Shown here piece after piece: positions 31,275 to 40,475 of a stretch of DNA of 64,000 nt (positions are counted from its first letter, which is position 1; every line of letters starts with the position of its first letter). Position numbers and translations under genes: made by a program. Origin of the DNA: Tichowtungia aerotolerans (lineage in GTDB: Bacteria; Verrucomicrobiota; Kiritimatiellia; Kiritimatiellales; Tichowtungiaceae); the NCBI RefSeq assembly GCF_009905215.1, contig NZ_CP047593.1, positions 186,001 through 250,000 of the forward strand, written 5' to 3'. Under the pieces are notes generated by a model. That model was given only the letters and a program-made list of their open reading frames with translations, had not been told where the DNA came from and made no database searches.

Positions 31275-32750
31275 TTAACGAGCCAGCGCTTTCATGGCTC
31301 CCATAGAAGCCCGGAGATCTTCCCCGACAATCTCAACCAAATGGTTGCGAATTTCCGCGTTGACCTCGACCAGCAGCTGGTTATCAACCGACAAATCGGT
31401 CAACTCAAGCCCTTTACCGATCACATCCGTATCGACGGCTTTCATGAAGTCCTCAAGCAGCGGAACGGCCGCATGAGCAAACAGGTAGCAACCATACTCT
31501 GCGGTATCGGAAATAATGCGATTCATTTCAAAAAGCTTTTTCCGGGCAATCGTATTCGCGATGAGCGGAGTTTCGTGCAGAGACTCGTAGTAGGCCGATT
31601 CCGGCTGAATGCCTGCCTCAACCATCACTTCAAAGGCCAGCTCAACACCGGCTTTCACCATCGCAACCATCAGAATGGCTTTATCAAAGTGTTCCTGCTC
31701 TGTGATGTCGCCGGCAGCTTCGACCTTCTCGAATTCGGTTTCGCCAGTCGCCTTGCGCCAGGTCAGCAGTTTCACATCATCGTTGGCCCAGTCTTCCATC
31801 ATAATGCGAGAGAACTCTCCGGAAATGATGTCGTCCATGTGTTTTTCGAACAGCGGGCGCATGATGAGCTTCAGCTCTTCCGACAGCTCAAAGGCTTTCA
31901 GTTTAGCCGGGTTGGTCAGGCGATCCATCATGTTGGTAATACCGCCCTGCTTCAACGCCTCGGTAATGGTTTCCCATCCGTACTGAATCAGCTGAACAGC
32001 CCATGCCTTATCGATGCCGCTGGCTGTCATCTTGTCGTAGCAAAGCAGCGCACCGGCCTGGAGCATCCCGCAGAGGATCGTCTGCTCACCCAAAAGGTCG
32101 GACTTCACTTCCGCCACAAAGGAGGATTCCAGAACACCGGCACGGTCTCCGCCCTGCGCAACACAAAGCGCCTTCGCGATTTCAAGGCCGTTTCCATTCG
32201 GATCGTTTTCTCCGTGGCAGGCAATCAGGGTCGGCACACCAAAGCCGCGCTTGTACTCTTCACGGACTTCGGAGCCCGGGGATTTCGGGGCAACCATAAT
32301 GACCGTCAGATCCTCGCGAATCCGGGTGCCTTCTTCGACAATATTAAAACCATGAGCGTAGCAGAAAACTGCGCCCTGCTTCATGAGCGGAACAACCGTC
32401 TCCACCACATTGGAGTGCTGTTTATCGGGCGCGAGGTTCATAACGATATCGGCAGTCGGCAGCATTTCCGCATACGTCCCAACCGAAAATCCATTATCCG
32501 TTGCATTCAGATAGGACTGACGTTTCTCAGCAATGGCAGCATCGCGCAGCGTGTAAGACACATCCAAACCGCTGTCGCGCATGTTCAGTCCCTGGTTAAG
32601 GCCCTGTGCGCCGCATCCGACGATCACAATCTTTTTGCCTTTGGCCGCTTCGGTTCCGTTCGAAAATTCAGCAGCATCCATAAAACGGCAGGTGCCGAGC
32701 TCTGAAAGCTTCTGCGCAAATGTCAATGTATTGAAATAGTTCTGACCCAT
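31275..32750 (-). CDS. ilvC: Ketol-acid reductoisomerase, class II (long form)
   Basis: Second step of valine/isoleucine synthesis: Mg- and NADPH-dependent rearrangement and reduction of acetolactate or acetohydroxybutyrate. At 491 aa it is the long, E. coli-type class II enzyme with duplicated helical domain, not the short ~330-aa class I. The nucleotide-binding loop is [20 protein letters not shown]. Further landmarks are [20 protein letters not shown] and CHGENDPNG, and metal ligands in [34 protein letters not shown] precedes the ATG. It is divergent from a LysR gene closely resembling ilvY, as in enterobacteria, and ends in a strong terminator. Confidence 0.97.
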   Translation of the reverse strand: MGQNYFNTLTFAQKLSELGTCRFMDAAEFSNGTEAAKGKKIVIVGCGAQGLNQGLNMRDSGLDVSYTLRDAAIAEKRQSYLNATDNGFSVGTYAEMLPTADIVMNLAPDKQHSNVVETVVPLMKQGAVFCYAHGFNIVEEGTRIREDLTVIMVAPKSPGSEVREEYKRGFGVPTLIACHGENDPNGNGLEIAKALCVAQGGDRAGVLESSFVAEVKSDLLGEQTILCGMLQAGALLCYDKMTASGIDKAWAVQLIQYGWETITEALKQGGITNMMDRLTNPAKLKAFELSEELKLIMRPLFEKHMDDIISGEFSRIMMEDWANDDVKLLTWRKATGETEFEKVEAAGDITEQEHFDKAILMVAMVKAGVELAFEVMVEAGIQPESAYYESLHETPLIANTIARKKLFEMNRIISDTAEYGCYLFAHAAVPLLEDFMKAVDTDVIGKGLELTDLSVDNQLLVEVNAEIRNHLVEIVGEDLRASMGAMKALAR

Positions 32751-32804
32751 GAATTGATCTCCTTATTTTGATTAGAAACAGTCCGCAGATTACCGCAGGA
32801 AGGT

Positions 32805-32849
32805 TATTGCGTAAATTGATTTAAACAGAATACAGTATTGCGATAAAAG
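32805..32849. promoter_or_regulatory. ilvC-ilvY control region with repeated LysR-type sites
   Basis: TATTGCGTAAATTG at 32805-32818 and TATTGCGATAAAAG at 32836-32849 are direct repeats 31 bp apart, three helical turns, in the 119-bp divergent gap. This is consistent with tandem binding of the neighbouring LysR protein and control of ilvC by its acetohydroxy-acid substrates, as known for IlvY. Confidence 0.55.
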
Positions 32850-32869
32850 AAACAATCAACAACTGCCTT

Positions 32870-33781
32870 ATGAACACCCACGAACTGAATACATTTCTGA
32901 TACTGACGGACAAACTCCACTTCGGGCAGGCCAGTCGTGCGTGCAACCTGAGCCCGTCAGCCCTGACCCGTTCCATTCAAAGGCTGGAAGAAGAACTCGA
33001 TCAAAGGCTGTTCACTCGCGACAACCGCAACGTAGCCCTTACTCCGGCCGGCGAACTCTTCAAGACCTATGCACTTCGGGCACAGGCTGACTGGAAAGCT
33101 CTTATGAACGATCTCCATGACGCTCCGCTCATTTCAGGAACACTTTCCATTTACGCATCCATCACCGCCGTCTACAGCCTGCTTCCAAGCCTGCTCGAAG
33201 CCTACCGCACCGCACATCCGCACGTGCAGATCGAACTGAACTCCGGTGCCGCCGAACAATCCGTTAATCAAGTGCTCGCCGGAGAAATCGACTTAGCCGT
33301 CGCCGCCCTGCCCGACCGCCCCGCCGGACACATCGAATTCCTGCCTCTCACCGAAATCCCTCTGGTATTTATCGCGCCGATCAGCGGAGAATTCGCCACC
33401 CCGCCACTCAAGGGGAAACAGCTCGACCTGATGCAGGCCCCGCTGGTCCTTCCGCGCAACGGGCTCTCCCGTGCCCGACTGGACCAATGGATGAAAGACC
33501 ACGCCATCCTTCCGGACATTCGCTCCGAGGTATCCGGAAACGAAGCCCTGATCGCCATGGTGCGGCTCGGTTGCGGCATTGGAGTCGTCCCTCAGCTCGT
33601 GCTTGAACGCAGCCCCTTCCGCGATGAAGTGCAGGTTATTGGAAACGCGCCGAAGCTCGCCCCCTACACCGTCGGCCTCTGCGCCACCAAACGCTCCCTG
33701 CACCGCCCCGCCGTTCAGGCATTCTGGCAGCAGGCAGATCGTTTACCCCCAAAGCGCACAGAAAACGCAACATCCCAATGA
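32870..33781 (+). CDS. ilvY: LysR-family regulator, IlvY-like
   Basis: A 303-aa activator. The N-terminal winged helix HELNTFLILTDKLHFGQASRACNLSPSALTRSIQRLE is close to IlvY, and the C-terminal half is a LysR substrate-binding domain (GTLSIYASITAVYSLLPSLL, LAGEIDLAVAALPDRPAGHI, GNEALIAMVRLGCGIGVVPQ). Divergent transcription from ilvC, with paired sites in the gap, supports the ilvY assignment. In the known system IlvY activates ilvC on binding acetolactate or acetohydroxybutyrate. There is no clear Shine-Dalgarno before the ATG. The gene stands alone downstream. Confidence 0.88.
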   Translation: MNTHELNTFLILTDKLHFGQASRACNLSPSALTRSIQRLEEELDQRLFTRDNRNVALTPAGELFKTYALRAQADWKALMNDLHDAPLISGTLSIYASITAVYSLLPSLLEAYRTAHPHVQIELNSGAAEQSVNQVLAGEIDLAVAALPDRPAGHIEFLPLTEIPLVFIAPISGEFATPPLKGKQLDLMQAPLVLPRNGLSRARLDQWMKDHAILPDIRSEVSGNEALIAMVRLGCGIGVVPQLVLERSPFRDEVQVIGNAPKLAPYTVGLCATKRSLHRPAVQAFWQQADRLPPKRTENATSQ

Positions 33782-33862
33782 CCGGAAGTCTATAGCATAA
33801 GACGCATACGATTTTCTCCTGATGCAGCCTGTCAATGAAAGTGAGACAGATTGATGCGCTGC

Positions 33863-34915
33863 CTATTCGAAATCGGACGGGCGGCTTGAGCAGAACTCAA
33901 TCAGTCCGGGCAGTGATGTCGCAGGCATGCCGCGCCAGAAGATCATCCACTGGCTGGTCGTGTAATGCCCGTCCGCCTGGCGGTCGTACCATTGGTTCAC
34001 TGAATTGCCGACCCGCGAACGCCAAAAGAAGGACGCATGGTGCCGGCACATCTCATTCCACAGCTCCTGCGCCAAACCTTCGCCCCGCGCTTCGGGCCCC
34101 ACCGCAAACTTGGAAAGATAGAGCCCTTCGCCCTGCTCTTCGAGCAACATTGCACCGCGGTAGTTTTCTTCCAGGTACACCTTGGTCACAGCATCCAGCG
34201 CACCGGCCCGCGGCTTCCTCTGAAAGCTTTCCTCGAGCAATCTGGACAGCTTCGCTTTTTCCAAAGCCTGAAAATCCGGGGCTATAATCACGGATCCTTT
34301 CCGGAATACGGTCCCGGCTCCTTTGACGGTAAAAATCTCTTCGAGCAGATTCATGGGCGATGTGACCGAAATATGTGTTCCCGGTCGTGCCGCCAGCAAC
34401 GCGGCGGCAGAATCGGCCAAAGCCTGTTCCTGCTCCGTCAAAATGACCGGATTCTGTTTCTGGGTGTAGTAATAATCGATTTCAAAACCGCCGGCAGCCC
34501 GGATGAAGTGAACCCGTTTTCCAATGGCCGGAATCATTCTTTCCAAGCACTGGAAATCGGCAGGGCCTGCTCCAAATGAATTCTCCAAGGTTTGGAAAAA
34601 CACCGGAACGTTGTCTTTAGAGTTTCCAAGGTTTGGAAACTCGGCTTTTTCGAACAGCGGGCTCCGGGCGAGCAGCGCCCATTTGGCGTCGATATCGGAC
34701 CCGCACAGAACAACTGCGGGGTGCAGGCCGAGACTGATCAGAAAATGCAGATCAAACGCCAGTGCATCCACTCCCTGCTCCAGACTTTCAAGATCCGGAA
34801 CCAGCAGCGCAAAGCAGGCGGTGTCGGCGGACTGAAATTTATTGAGGTAGAACTCGTACTCTTCCCTCCGCCCGATACCGTCGAGAAACAGTCGTATGGT
34901 CTTATTCAAAAGCAT
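33863..34915 (-). CDS. N-acetylglutamate synthase-type protein (degenerate kinase-like domain plus vertebrate-type NAT domain)
   Basis: A 350-aa protein probably making N-acetylglutamate for arginine synthesis. The N-terminal two-thirds is a shortened amino-acid-kinase-like domain (FLDGIGRREEYEFYLNKF, ISLGLHPAVVLCG, ISVTSPMNLLEEIFTVKGAG). The C-terminal ~140 residues match the vertebrate-type NAT fold (YLSKFAVGPEARGEGLAQEL acetyl-CoA loop, SFFWRSRVGNSVNQWYDRQA, WMIFWRGM). Related NAGS/kinase fusions are about 440 aa, so roughly 90 residues of kinase domain are missing and kinase activity is doubtful. Four copies of the TTCCAA palindrome fall within residues ~93-133 (FPNLGN, FQTLEN, FQCLER). 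It lies 40 bp after the parvulin gene, probably in the same unit. Confidence 0.78.
   Translation of the reverse strand: MLLNKTIRLFLDGIGRREEYEFYLNKFQSADTACFALLVPDLESLEQGVDALAFDLHFLISLGLHPAVVLCGSDIDAKWALLARSPLFEKAEFPNLGNSKDNVPVFFQTLENSFGAGPADFQCLERMIPAIGKRVHFIRAAGGFEIDYYYTQKQNPVILTEQEQALADSAAALLAARPGTHISVTSPMNLLEEIFTVKGAGTVFRKGSVIIAPDFQALEKAKLSRLLEESFQRKPRAGALDAVTKVYLEENYRGAMLLEEQGEGLYLSKFAVGPEARGEGLAQELWNEMCRHHASFFWRSRVGNSVNQWYDRQADGHYTTSQWMIFWRGMPATSLPGLIEFCSSRPSDFE
34519..34638. repeat. Cluster of four dispersed-palindrome copies inside a gene
   Basis: TTCCAATGGCCGGAA (34519-34533), TTCCAAGCACTGGAA (34541-34555), CTCCAAGGTTTGGAA (34583-34597) and TTCCAAGGTTTGGAA (34624-34638), all within 120 bp of the kinase-like domain of the acetyltransferase gene. 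The last is a perfect palindromic 6-3-6. Confidence 0.8.
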
Positions 34916-34955
34916 GTTCTGAAAAAAACACTATTGGACCGAAATGTACACCCAA

Positions 34956-35801
34956 TTATTCGGCGCTGACTTCAATTTCAGCGCGCTCTTTTTCGGCATC
35001 GACCCACCTGCCGATGGCATCGTTTTTGAGGTCATGCTGCAGAATCTCTTCAATTCGGGCCCGGCAATCAGCCAGAGACATCGGAGCGGCAGCTGTTTTT
35101 TCGGTTACGGTTGCAATATGCAGCCCAAACTGGGTTTTGAAGACAGGAGAGATCTCGCCGACCTGCATTGAAAAAACCACCAGTTCGAACTCGGGAACCA
35201 TCTGACCGCGGGCAAACTCGCCCAGATCCGGCGATGTGTCGTTGCACTCCGATGTTTCGTTGGCAACGGTCATAAAATCCTCACCGGCCAGCAGACGCTG
35301 GCGAATGTTTGTCAACTCAGCAGCCGCAGCCTGTTCGGAAGCTTCGTCCTGAGGATGCTTTACGATATGCATGGAGTGCACTTTTTCGGGATGAACAAAC
35401 TCGCTTTTGTGCTCTTTATAGTATGCAACGACTGTGTCTTCGGCCGGAGCGGACACATCCTTTGAAAGCTCATCCAGAAACTTGGTGATCCGGCAGTTCC
35501 GCTCGACATCCAGCTTGACCTCGTCGACGCGATCCTCCGAGAGCCCAAATCGCTGAAAGAACTGTTCCCTGCCGCCATGGCTGCGGCACAGCCGTTCAAA
35601 ACCGGCCTCAATTTCTTCTGCGGAAACTTCAGGCCCTTTTTCAGTCGCCACCTGACGAATTAACGTCCAGTCGACCATTTGGCTGCTCACGGCATCAAAC
35701 GCTTCTTTTTCGTTTGCACCCAGATTTTTCTGGCGATAGTTCTGAACTTCCCGCTGGATGACTTCAGGTGAAATAGCTTCCCCGTTAACGCTGATTTTCA
35801 T
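34956..35801 (-). CDS. Parvulin-type peptidyl-prolyl cis-trans isomerase
   Basis: A 281-aa protein of SurA/NifM-like architecture. The N-terminal helical chaperone part starts VNGEAISPEVIQREVQNYRQ. The rotamase domain spans about residues 140-240: VHSMHIVKHPQDEASEQ, RQRLLAGEDFMTVANETSEC, DLGEFARGQMVPEFELVVFS and VFKTQFGLHIATV. No signal peptide is visible, so it is probably cytoplasmic, like NifM rather than SurA/PrsA. AAGGACTGTTT precedes the ATG. It is divergent from mgtE and just upstream of the acetyltransferase gene. Confidence 0.9.
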   Translation of the reverse strand: MKISVNGEAISPEVIQREVQNYRQKNLGANEKEAFDAVSSQMVDWTLIRQVATEKGPEVSAEEIEAGFERLCRSHGGREQFFQRFGLSEDRVDEVKLDVERNCRITKFLDELSKDVSAPAEDTVVAYYKEHKSEFVHPEKVHSMHIVKHPQDEASEQAAAAELTNIRQRLLAGEDFMTVANETSECNDTSPDLGEFARGQMVPEFELVVFSMQVGEISPVFKTQFGLHIATVTEKTAAAPMSLADCRARIEEILQHDLKNDAIGRWVDAEKERAEIEVSAE

Positions 35802-35978
35802 AAACAGTCCTTTTTATTGCCAGAAATTATAGTTGCAAGAAGCAACAAGGAACCATCATTTTTGCGGGAAGTACATAAAAACCGCAAGGAACATTCAGGA
35901 AAACCAAAAGATCTTGGCCTGATCCGCCGTTCAGTCTATGATCCGCCTTTAAATCTTCGCCGGGATCCAAAAACTGCC

Positions 35979-37352
35979 ATGAAAGACATCAACCGCACTA
36001 AAGAACAGATCCAGTTCTGCATCCGCGGAGAATTGTGGGACCAGCTGTTTGGATTGCTCGAAGAACTGCACCCGGCAGATATTGCTGACGTTATTGAAGA
36101 TGCGCAGGATGAGGTGCAAAGCCGCATCTTTGAACTGCTGAGCGATGAGACGAAAGCCGATGTGATCGCGGAGCTCGACGATTCAACGGAGGCAGACATC
36201 CTTGAAGAACTCAGCGTCGAGGAAATCTCCGACATTGCCGATGAAATGGCGCCGGATGATATCGCCGACATGCTCTCGGAACTTGATGAAGAGCGAAGCG
36301 AAGAAGTTCTGGAACTGATGGAGGAGGACTCCGAAGAGGTTCGGGAACTGCTGCAGTATGAAGAGGACACGGCCGGAGGACGGATGACCACGGACTTCGT
36401 GGCCCTGCCTGATACGGCCACAGTCAAAGAAGCCCTGATTCATATCGGCTCTCTGAAACTGGATGAACCAGTCTATTTCGCTTATGTCGTCGACACGAAC
36501 AACATCCTGACCGGATACGTTCAGATCTGGCAGATGCTGAAGACAGAAAACCGCCAGAAGCCTCTCGGGCTTCTGGCGGAAGAAAATACGTTAACAGTAA
36601 CTCCCGATACCGACCAGGAAACGGTCGCACGAATTATGTCCAAATATGACCTGTCCTCTTTGCCGGTTATTGACATAGAAGGTCATCTTCTCGGGCGTGT
36701 AACCGTGGATGATATCATTGATGTCCTGGAAGAAGAGGCCTCCGAAGATATTTTTAAACTGGCCGGTTCTGACGATGCGGAATTGGAAGACCCCTCCCCG
36801 TTTTCATCCTGTAAGACCCGACTGCCATGGCTGCTGATTACCCTCGGAACCGGGTTTGTAACCAGCATGATTCTGAAAGGGTTCATGCAAAGCATCACAA
36901 CGATGGAAGTGCTGGCCCTCAGCTTCTTTGTTCCCATCGTTATGGGCATGGGAGGAAATACCGGAATCCAATCGGCTACACTGATTATTCGAGGACTGGC
37001 TCTTGACTCATTCAACGAAAAAGCCCTGTACCGACTCCTGCTTCGCGAAATGGCAACCGGCATGCTGATGGGAGCCATTTGCGGTTCTGTTATCGGGATA
37101 TGGGCGCGATTTGTGATTGGCAGCAGCACCGCCTTCCATCCAGCCTTCTTAGCGCTTTCGGTGGGACTGGCGTTATTCAGCGCAATGATGTTCGCCGCGA
37201 TTTTCGGAGCGGCGGTTCCGTTGATACTCAACCGATTCAAAGTGGATCCGGCGGTTGCTTCCGGTCCCTTCGTCAGTGCATCGAATGATATTTTCGCTCT
37301 GCTCATCTACTACGGCGTCACTTTTCTGATGATCTCTGTTCTGCCCGTGTAA
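35979..37352 (+). CDS. mgtE: Magnesium transporter MgtE
   Basis: Inner-membrane Mg2+ channel. The predicted 457-aa form starts at the ATG at 35979. An in-frame extension begins upstream at a TTG, but its 54 residues have no family character, and 457 is the usual length. Order: acidic MgtE N domain (LHPADIADVIEDAQ, MAPDDIADMLSELDEERSEE), paired CBS domains (DTAGGRMTTDFVALP to LGRVTVDDIIDVLEEEASED), the plug helix, and five membrane helices with the pore signature PIVMGMGGNTGIQSATLIIR. The ribosome site is weak, so the exact start is uncertain. Its stop overlaps the recO start (TAATG). Confidence 0.95.
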   Translation: MKDINRTKEQIQFCIRGELWDQLFGLLEELHPADIADVIEDAQDEVQSRIFELLSDETKADVIAELDDSTEADILEELSVEEISDIADEMAPDDIADMLSELDEERSEEVLELMEEDSEEVRELLQYEEDTAGGRMTTDFVALPDTATVKEALIHIGSLKLDEPVYFAYVVDTNNILTGYVQIWQMLKTENRQKPLGLLAEENTLTVTPDTDQETVARIMSKYDLSSLPVIDIEGHLLGRVTVDDIIDVLEEEASEDIFKLAGSDDAELEDPSPFSSCKTRLPWLLITLGTGFVTSMILKGFMQSITTMEVLALSFFVPIVMGMGGNTGIQSATLIIRGLALDSFNEKALYRLLLREMATGMLMGAICGSVIGIWARFVIGSSTAFHPAFLALSVGLALFSAMMFAAIFGAAVPLILNRFKVDPAVASGPFVSASNDIFALLIYYGVTFLMISVLPV

Positions 37353-38122
37353 TGATTCTGAAAACGACAGCCATTCCACTCTATTTCACCGACGTATCCA
37401 ATACGTCGCGTATCGTCACGTGGCTCACGGCCGATTACGGAAAGCTGTCGACCATCATCAAAGGAGAGCAACGCAAAAACAGTCTGTTTCGCGGACAGTA
37501 CGATCTGTTTTCTTCCAGTGAGCTTCTGTTTTATGATCGCAGCGACCGAGGGACCCATATCGCGAAAGAATGCTCCATACTTCATCGCCGTCCGGTGTTT
37601 CGTACCGACTGGCGGGCATGCGCGTCCGCCGGCTATATTTCCGCGCTGTTCGCCAAAACCACGCCGCGCCACGGCCATGAACCGGAACGCTTTGAGCTGT
37701 TTGAAGAAATGCTTTCGTATGCCGAAAGCCACGGGCGCGATCCTCTTTTTCTGGTCTGGTTTGATCTGCAGTTTGCAGACTTCATGGGGCATCGGCTGCA
37801 ATTGGACGACAGTAACCGGGAACGGGCAGCATATCGCTTCGCTGCAGATCACGGAGGACTCGTCGAGCCGGGCTATGCCAGCAAACATCGCATTCCGGCC
37901 ACACCAATTGCCCCGGAATCGGTCGCTTTGATCAAACAGCTCCAAGCCGCGCCGATGCCTCCCGACTCAGATACACCACCAGCCAACCCGGCTTACCTGG
38001 AACAGATCGAACGCGTCCTCATTAAATTTGCAGAGCACCACTACGACCTGCCCCCACACGTCCGCCAAACCGCCGCCGCCATGCTTCATGCCGAAATATT
38101 GAAAGGTTGCATACAGCCCTAA
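37352..38122 (+). CDS. recO: DNA repair protein RecO
   Basis: A 256-aa recombination mediator that, with RecR, loads RecA on SSB-coated DNA. The N-terminal OB fold (LKTTAIPLYFTDVSNTSRIV, DYGKLSTIIKGEQRK) is typical. The helical C-terminal domain (FELFEEMLSYAESHG, LFLVWFDLQFADFMGHRLQL) follows. The four-cysteine zinc site present in some RecO proteins is not seen here. It is coupled to mgtE by a one-base overlap, an association that looks incidental. No terminator is clear before the convergent GH172 gene. Confidence 0.88.
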   Translation: MILKTTAIPLYFTDVSNTSRIVTWLTADYGKLSTIIKGEQRKNSLFRGQYDLFSSSELLFYDRSDRGTHIAKECSILHRRPVFRTDWRACASAGYISALFAKTTPRHGHEPERFELFEEMLSYAESHGRDPLFLVWFDLQFADFMGHRLQLDDSNRERAAYRFAADHGGLVEPGYASKHRIPATPIAPESVALIKQLQAAPMPPDSDTPPANPAYLEQIERVLIKFAEHHYDLPPHVRQTAAAMLHAEILKGCIQP

Positions 38123-38294
38123 AACAGATGTTTTTCTCGCGCTACGGATTTGGCGACACGCTGCTATTTCTCCCTCCTTATGCGATTCACAAAGCCATCC
38201 ATGACCCTGTACCTCCAATGGCGGTTCCGAATTCGCTTCTGTTTGTTTTGAACTGCTATTCTGTTTTCTGGGTCACTCTATCGGCACTGCGGCT

Positions 38295-40475
38295 TTACCT
38301 GGCGGCGGGACCCGCACCAGTAATCACTGGTTGCGGAACGATAAATACTTTGCGAAAAACTGCCGTTGATTTCCATCCGGGCGGTAATTTTTGGACACGC
38401 ACTCCGTTTAACATAGACTGAAAGCCAACATACTTATCCGGAAAAACAAACGGAACCGCTTCCTGTTCCGGCGGCCCCTTGCAAAGGCTGATTGGCTGAA
38501 TCCAGTCTTCATCGTTGAAAGATAAATCATGATAATTTCCAGACGGAGACAATGAGCACGCCCATGTAGAGTCAATTCCGACAAAAAAGCCCCCGATCTT
38601 CAGACCGGCCTGCACCCAATCCGGCCACACTCCGGACTCCGTTTTCACGACCATAACATGCCGTCCCGGCTCCAGCAAAATCTGTGCAAACTGTGTCCGT
38701 ACAGGATCCGCTGTACCGACCACCTGCTTCCCATCTAAAAAAACCTCGCTCTTTTTGCTGGAGTATACAAAAACGGTTGCTTTATCTGGGGCATTCAAAT
38801 CTGATGTTCCTGCTGTATACGCACTCAACCGATCGTCGAGAATCTGCTTGATTTCCAAAGGATATTTCCAATGTTTCAAGGCATGTTGCGTCAACTTTTC
38901 AGCGTTTGTCCAATCATCAAACTTTTCGTAATCCCAGAGCCGAGTCATTAAAGAACGAGATTCGAACTCATCTGCCGGCGGGACAGGATATGACGAAACA
39001 AAGCGATTTTGATACGCTGAAGACGGGCGATCCAGATAATAGTACGCAACACTGTCAAAAGCTCCTCGGCTTTGGTTTCCCGGGCCTCGTTCAAATGACA
39101 TATTCAGGGACTTACTGAATGTTATTGGGTCTGCAAGATGATATCTGTACTGAACCGTACGAAACGGTCGCTTGAGTGTCAGACCGAAAAGCGGGTTCTG
39201 AAAAACGGTTCTGTAATACCAGCCTCCATTGAAGTAATCCTCAAGTCCCGTACCCTGCCAGAAAACCTCTTTTGAATTATCACGTAGAATCGTTTCATCT
39301 GATTCCAGCACCCAGAAGTTTCGATCCATAGAAGCCGCCCCCAGCAAGCAGCCGACCAAGCGTCCTTTGCCGTTTACATCCAAAACCTCATGGGGCGTTC
39401 CTGTTTGCTTTTCAGAACTGCTTTTCCAACTGCTGTGAAAATATCCATACTCCGCCGGCACAGGCCCATTTTGATATTTTAACAGAACGCGCCCGGCGAC
39501 CATTGTTGTTCCGCGATTTTCCAAGGTGAAAGATGCGGCTTTCCGAAACGGCATCGGAAACCGGCATTCAAAACCAGTCTCATCCACAGTAAAATAAAGA
39601 TTCTGCAGCTTTTTGGGTTCCCACATCTGACCAAAAAAATCACCTAATGGAACTTTGACTGAATCCATGTCCGAGAGATCCCATGAAATGTTCAGCCAAA
39701 CCTGCCTCAACAAAAGCTGACGTTGGTGAAACGACATTGTTTCCCACCCTTCCAGCTCCAGCCTTAAACTGCGAATGACACCTCCCGTCTCAAGATCAAG
39801 AATCTCTTTTTTTGTTCCACCTAAAACAGCAAACGAAGCATCAAGCGCCTCTCCTTCTATCTTTTGTGGCCAGGCAACAGATTCACACGCGGATCTGACT
39901 TCCTGCGGTATCGGGAAGACTGCTGATCGAACCGTACCCTTTTCAAGCGGGGTGGCATTGATGTGAAAATAGAGTTTCCCTTTTCCCTGACTATATCCTT
40001 CATCTGACATCAAAATCCGCAGGCGCCGACGATAGGGAATCGGGAAGCCGGAGTAATAACAATTCTGGTCGTCCATCGTAAACATAGAGGGGAAGCCAGC
40101 CAATCCTTTGTACAGAGCATCACTGGTTGTTTCCAGTCTCGGCTCTGTTTCATCATCGAAGATAAACCGGAAACGTACTTCGCGCTTGATCCCGGTGAAC
40201 CAGAAACGAGTCAACACTCCCGCCCCCTTGAAATCTGCCAGTTCCAACCATCCGTTGCCTAAATTTTTGTAGCCATTGCTATAATCATTATTGCCGCCGG
40301 AGCGATCATATGAGGTGCGAATGTCCGTACATGGCTTCGATAGGTCTGCGATCGACCCGGGATTATAGAGTTCCTGGATCAGTTGAGCCCAGGAGGTTTC
40401 TACCGGCTCCTTCTGTGAACAGGAGACTACACACAAGCAAAGCGGAAGCAAAAAGTACCCTAAGTGTATTTTCAT
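38295..40475 (-). CDS. DUF2961 / GH172-type lipoprotein
   Basis: A 726-aa exported lipoprotein: the signal LLPLCLCVVSC has a lipobox with Cys19. The body has DUF2961 features: SYDRSGGNNDYSNGYKN, GVLTRFWFTG, RFIFDDETEPRLE, and later GTGLEDYFNGGWYYR. DUF2961 founds glycoside hydrolase family 172, known for alpha-fructofuranose- and arabinofuranose-acting enzymes and working as trimers. C-terminal residues ~560-690 form an extra beta domain. Its ATG overlaps the stop of the GT10 gene by 4 bp, making it the last gene of the surface-glycan operon, an unusual position for a hydrolase. It may trim or remodel the exported glycan. Confidence 0.85.
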   Translation of the reverse strand: MKIHLGYFLLPLCLCVVSCSQKEPVETSWAQLIQELYNPGSIADLSKPCTDIRTSYDRSGGNNDYSNGYKNLGNGWLELADFKGAGVLTRFWFTGIKREVRFRFIFDDETEPRLETTSDALYKGLAGFPSMFTMDDQNCYYSGFPIPYRRRLRILMSDEGYSQGKGKLYFHINATPLEKGTVRSAVFPIPQEVRSACESVAWPQKIEGEALDASFAVLGGTKKEILDLETGGVIRSLRLELEGWETMSFHQRQLLLRQVWLNISWDLSDMDSVKVPLGDFFGQMWEPKKLQNLYFTVDETGFECRFPMPFRKAASFTLENRGTTMVAGRVLLKYQNGPVPAEYGYFHSSWKSSSEKQTGTPHEVLDVNGKGRLVGCLLGAASMDRNFWVLESDETILRDNSKEVFWQGTGLEDYFNGGWYYRTVFQNPLFGLTLKRPFRTVQYRYHLADPITFSKSLNMSFERGPGNQSRGAFDSVAYYYLDRPSSAYQNRFVSSYPVPPADEFESRSLMTRLWDYEKFDDWTNAEKLTQHALKHWKYPLEIKQILDDRLSAYTAGTSDLNAPDKATVFVYSSKKSEVFLDGKQVVGTADPVRTQFAQILLEPGRHVMVVKTESGVWPDWVQAGLKIGGFFVGIDSTWACSLSPSGNYHDLSFNDEDWIQPISLCKGPPEQEAVPFVFPDKYVGFQSMLNGVRVQKLPPGWKSTAVFRKVFIVPQPVITGAGPAAR
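38866..38880. repeat. Degenerate dispersed-palindrome copy in the GH172 gene
   Basis: TTCCAATGTTTCAAG has an intact left half and a decayed right half of the TTCCAANNNTTGGAA family. In the gene it is read as LKHWK, close to the SKHWK peptide encoded by other copies. Confidence 0.45.
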
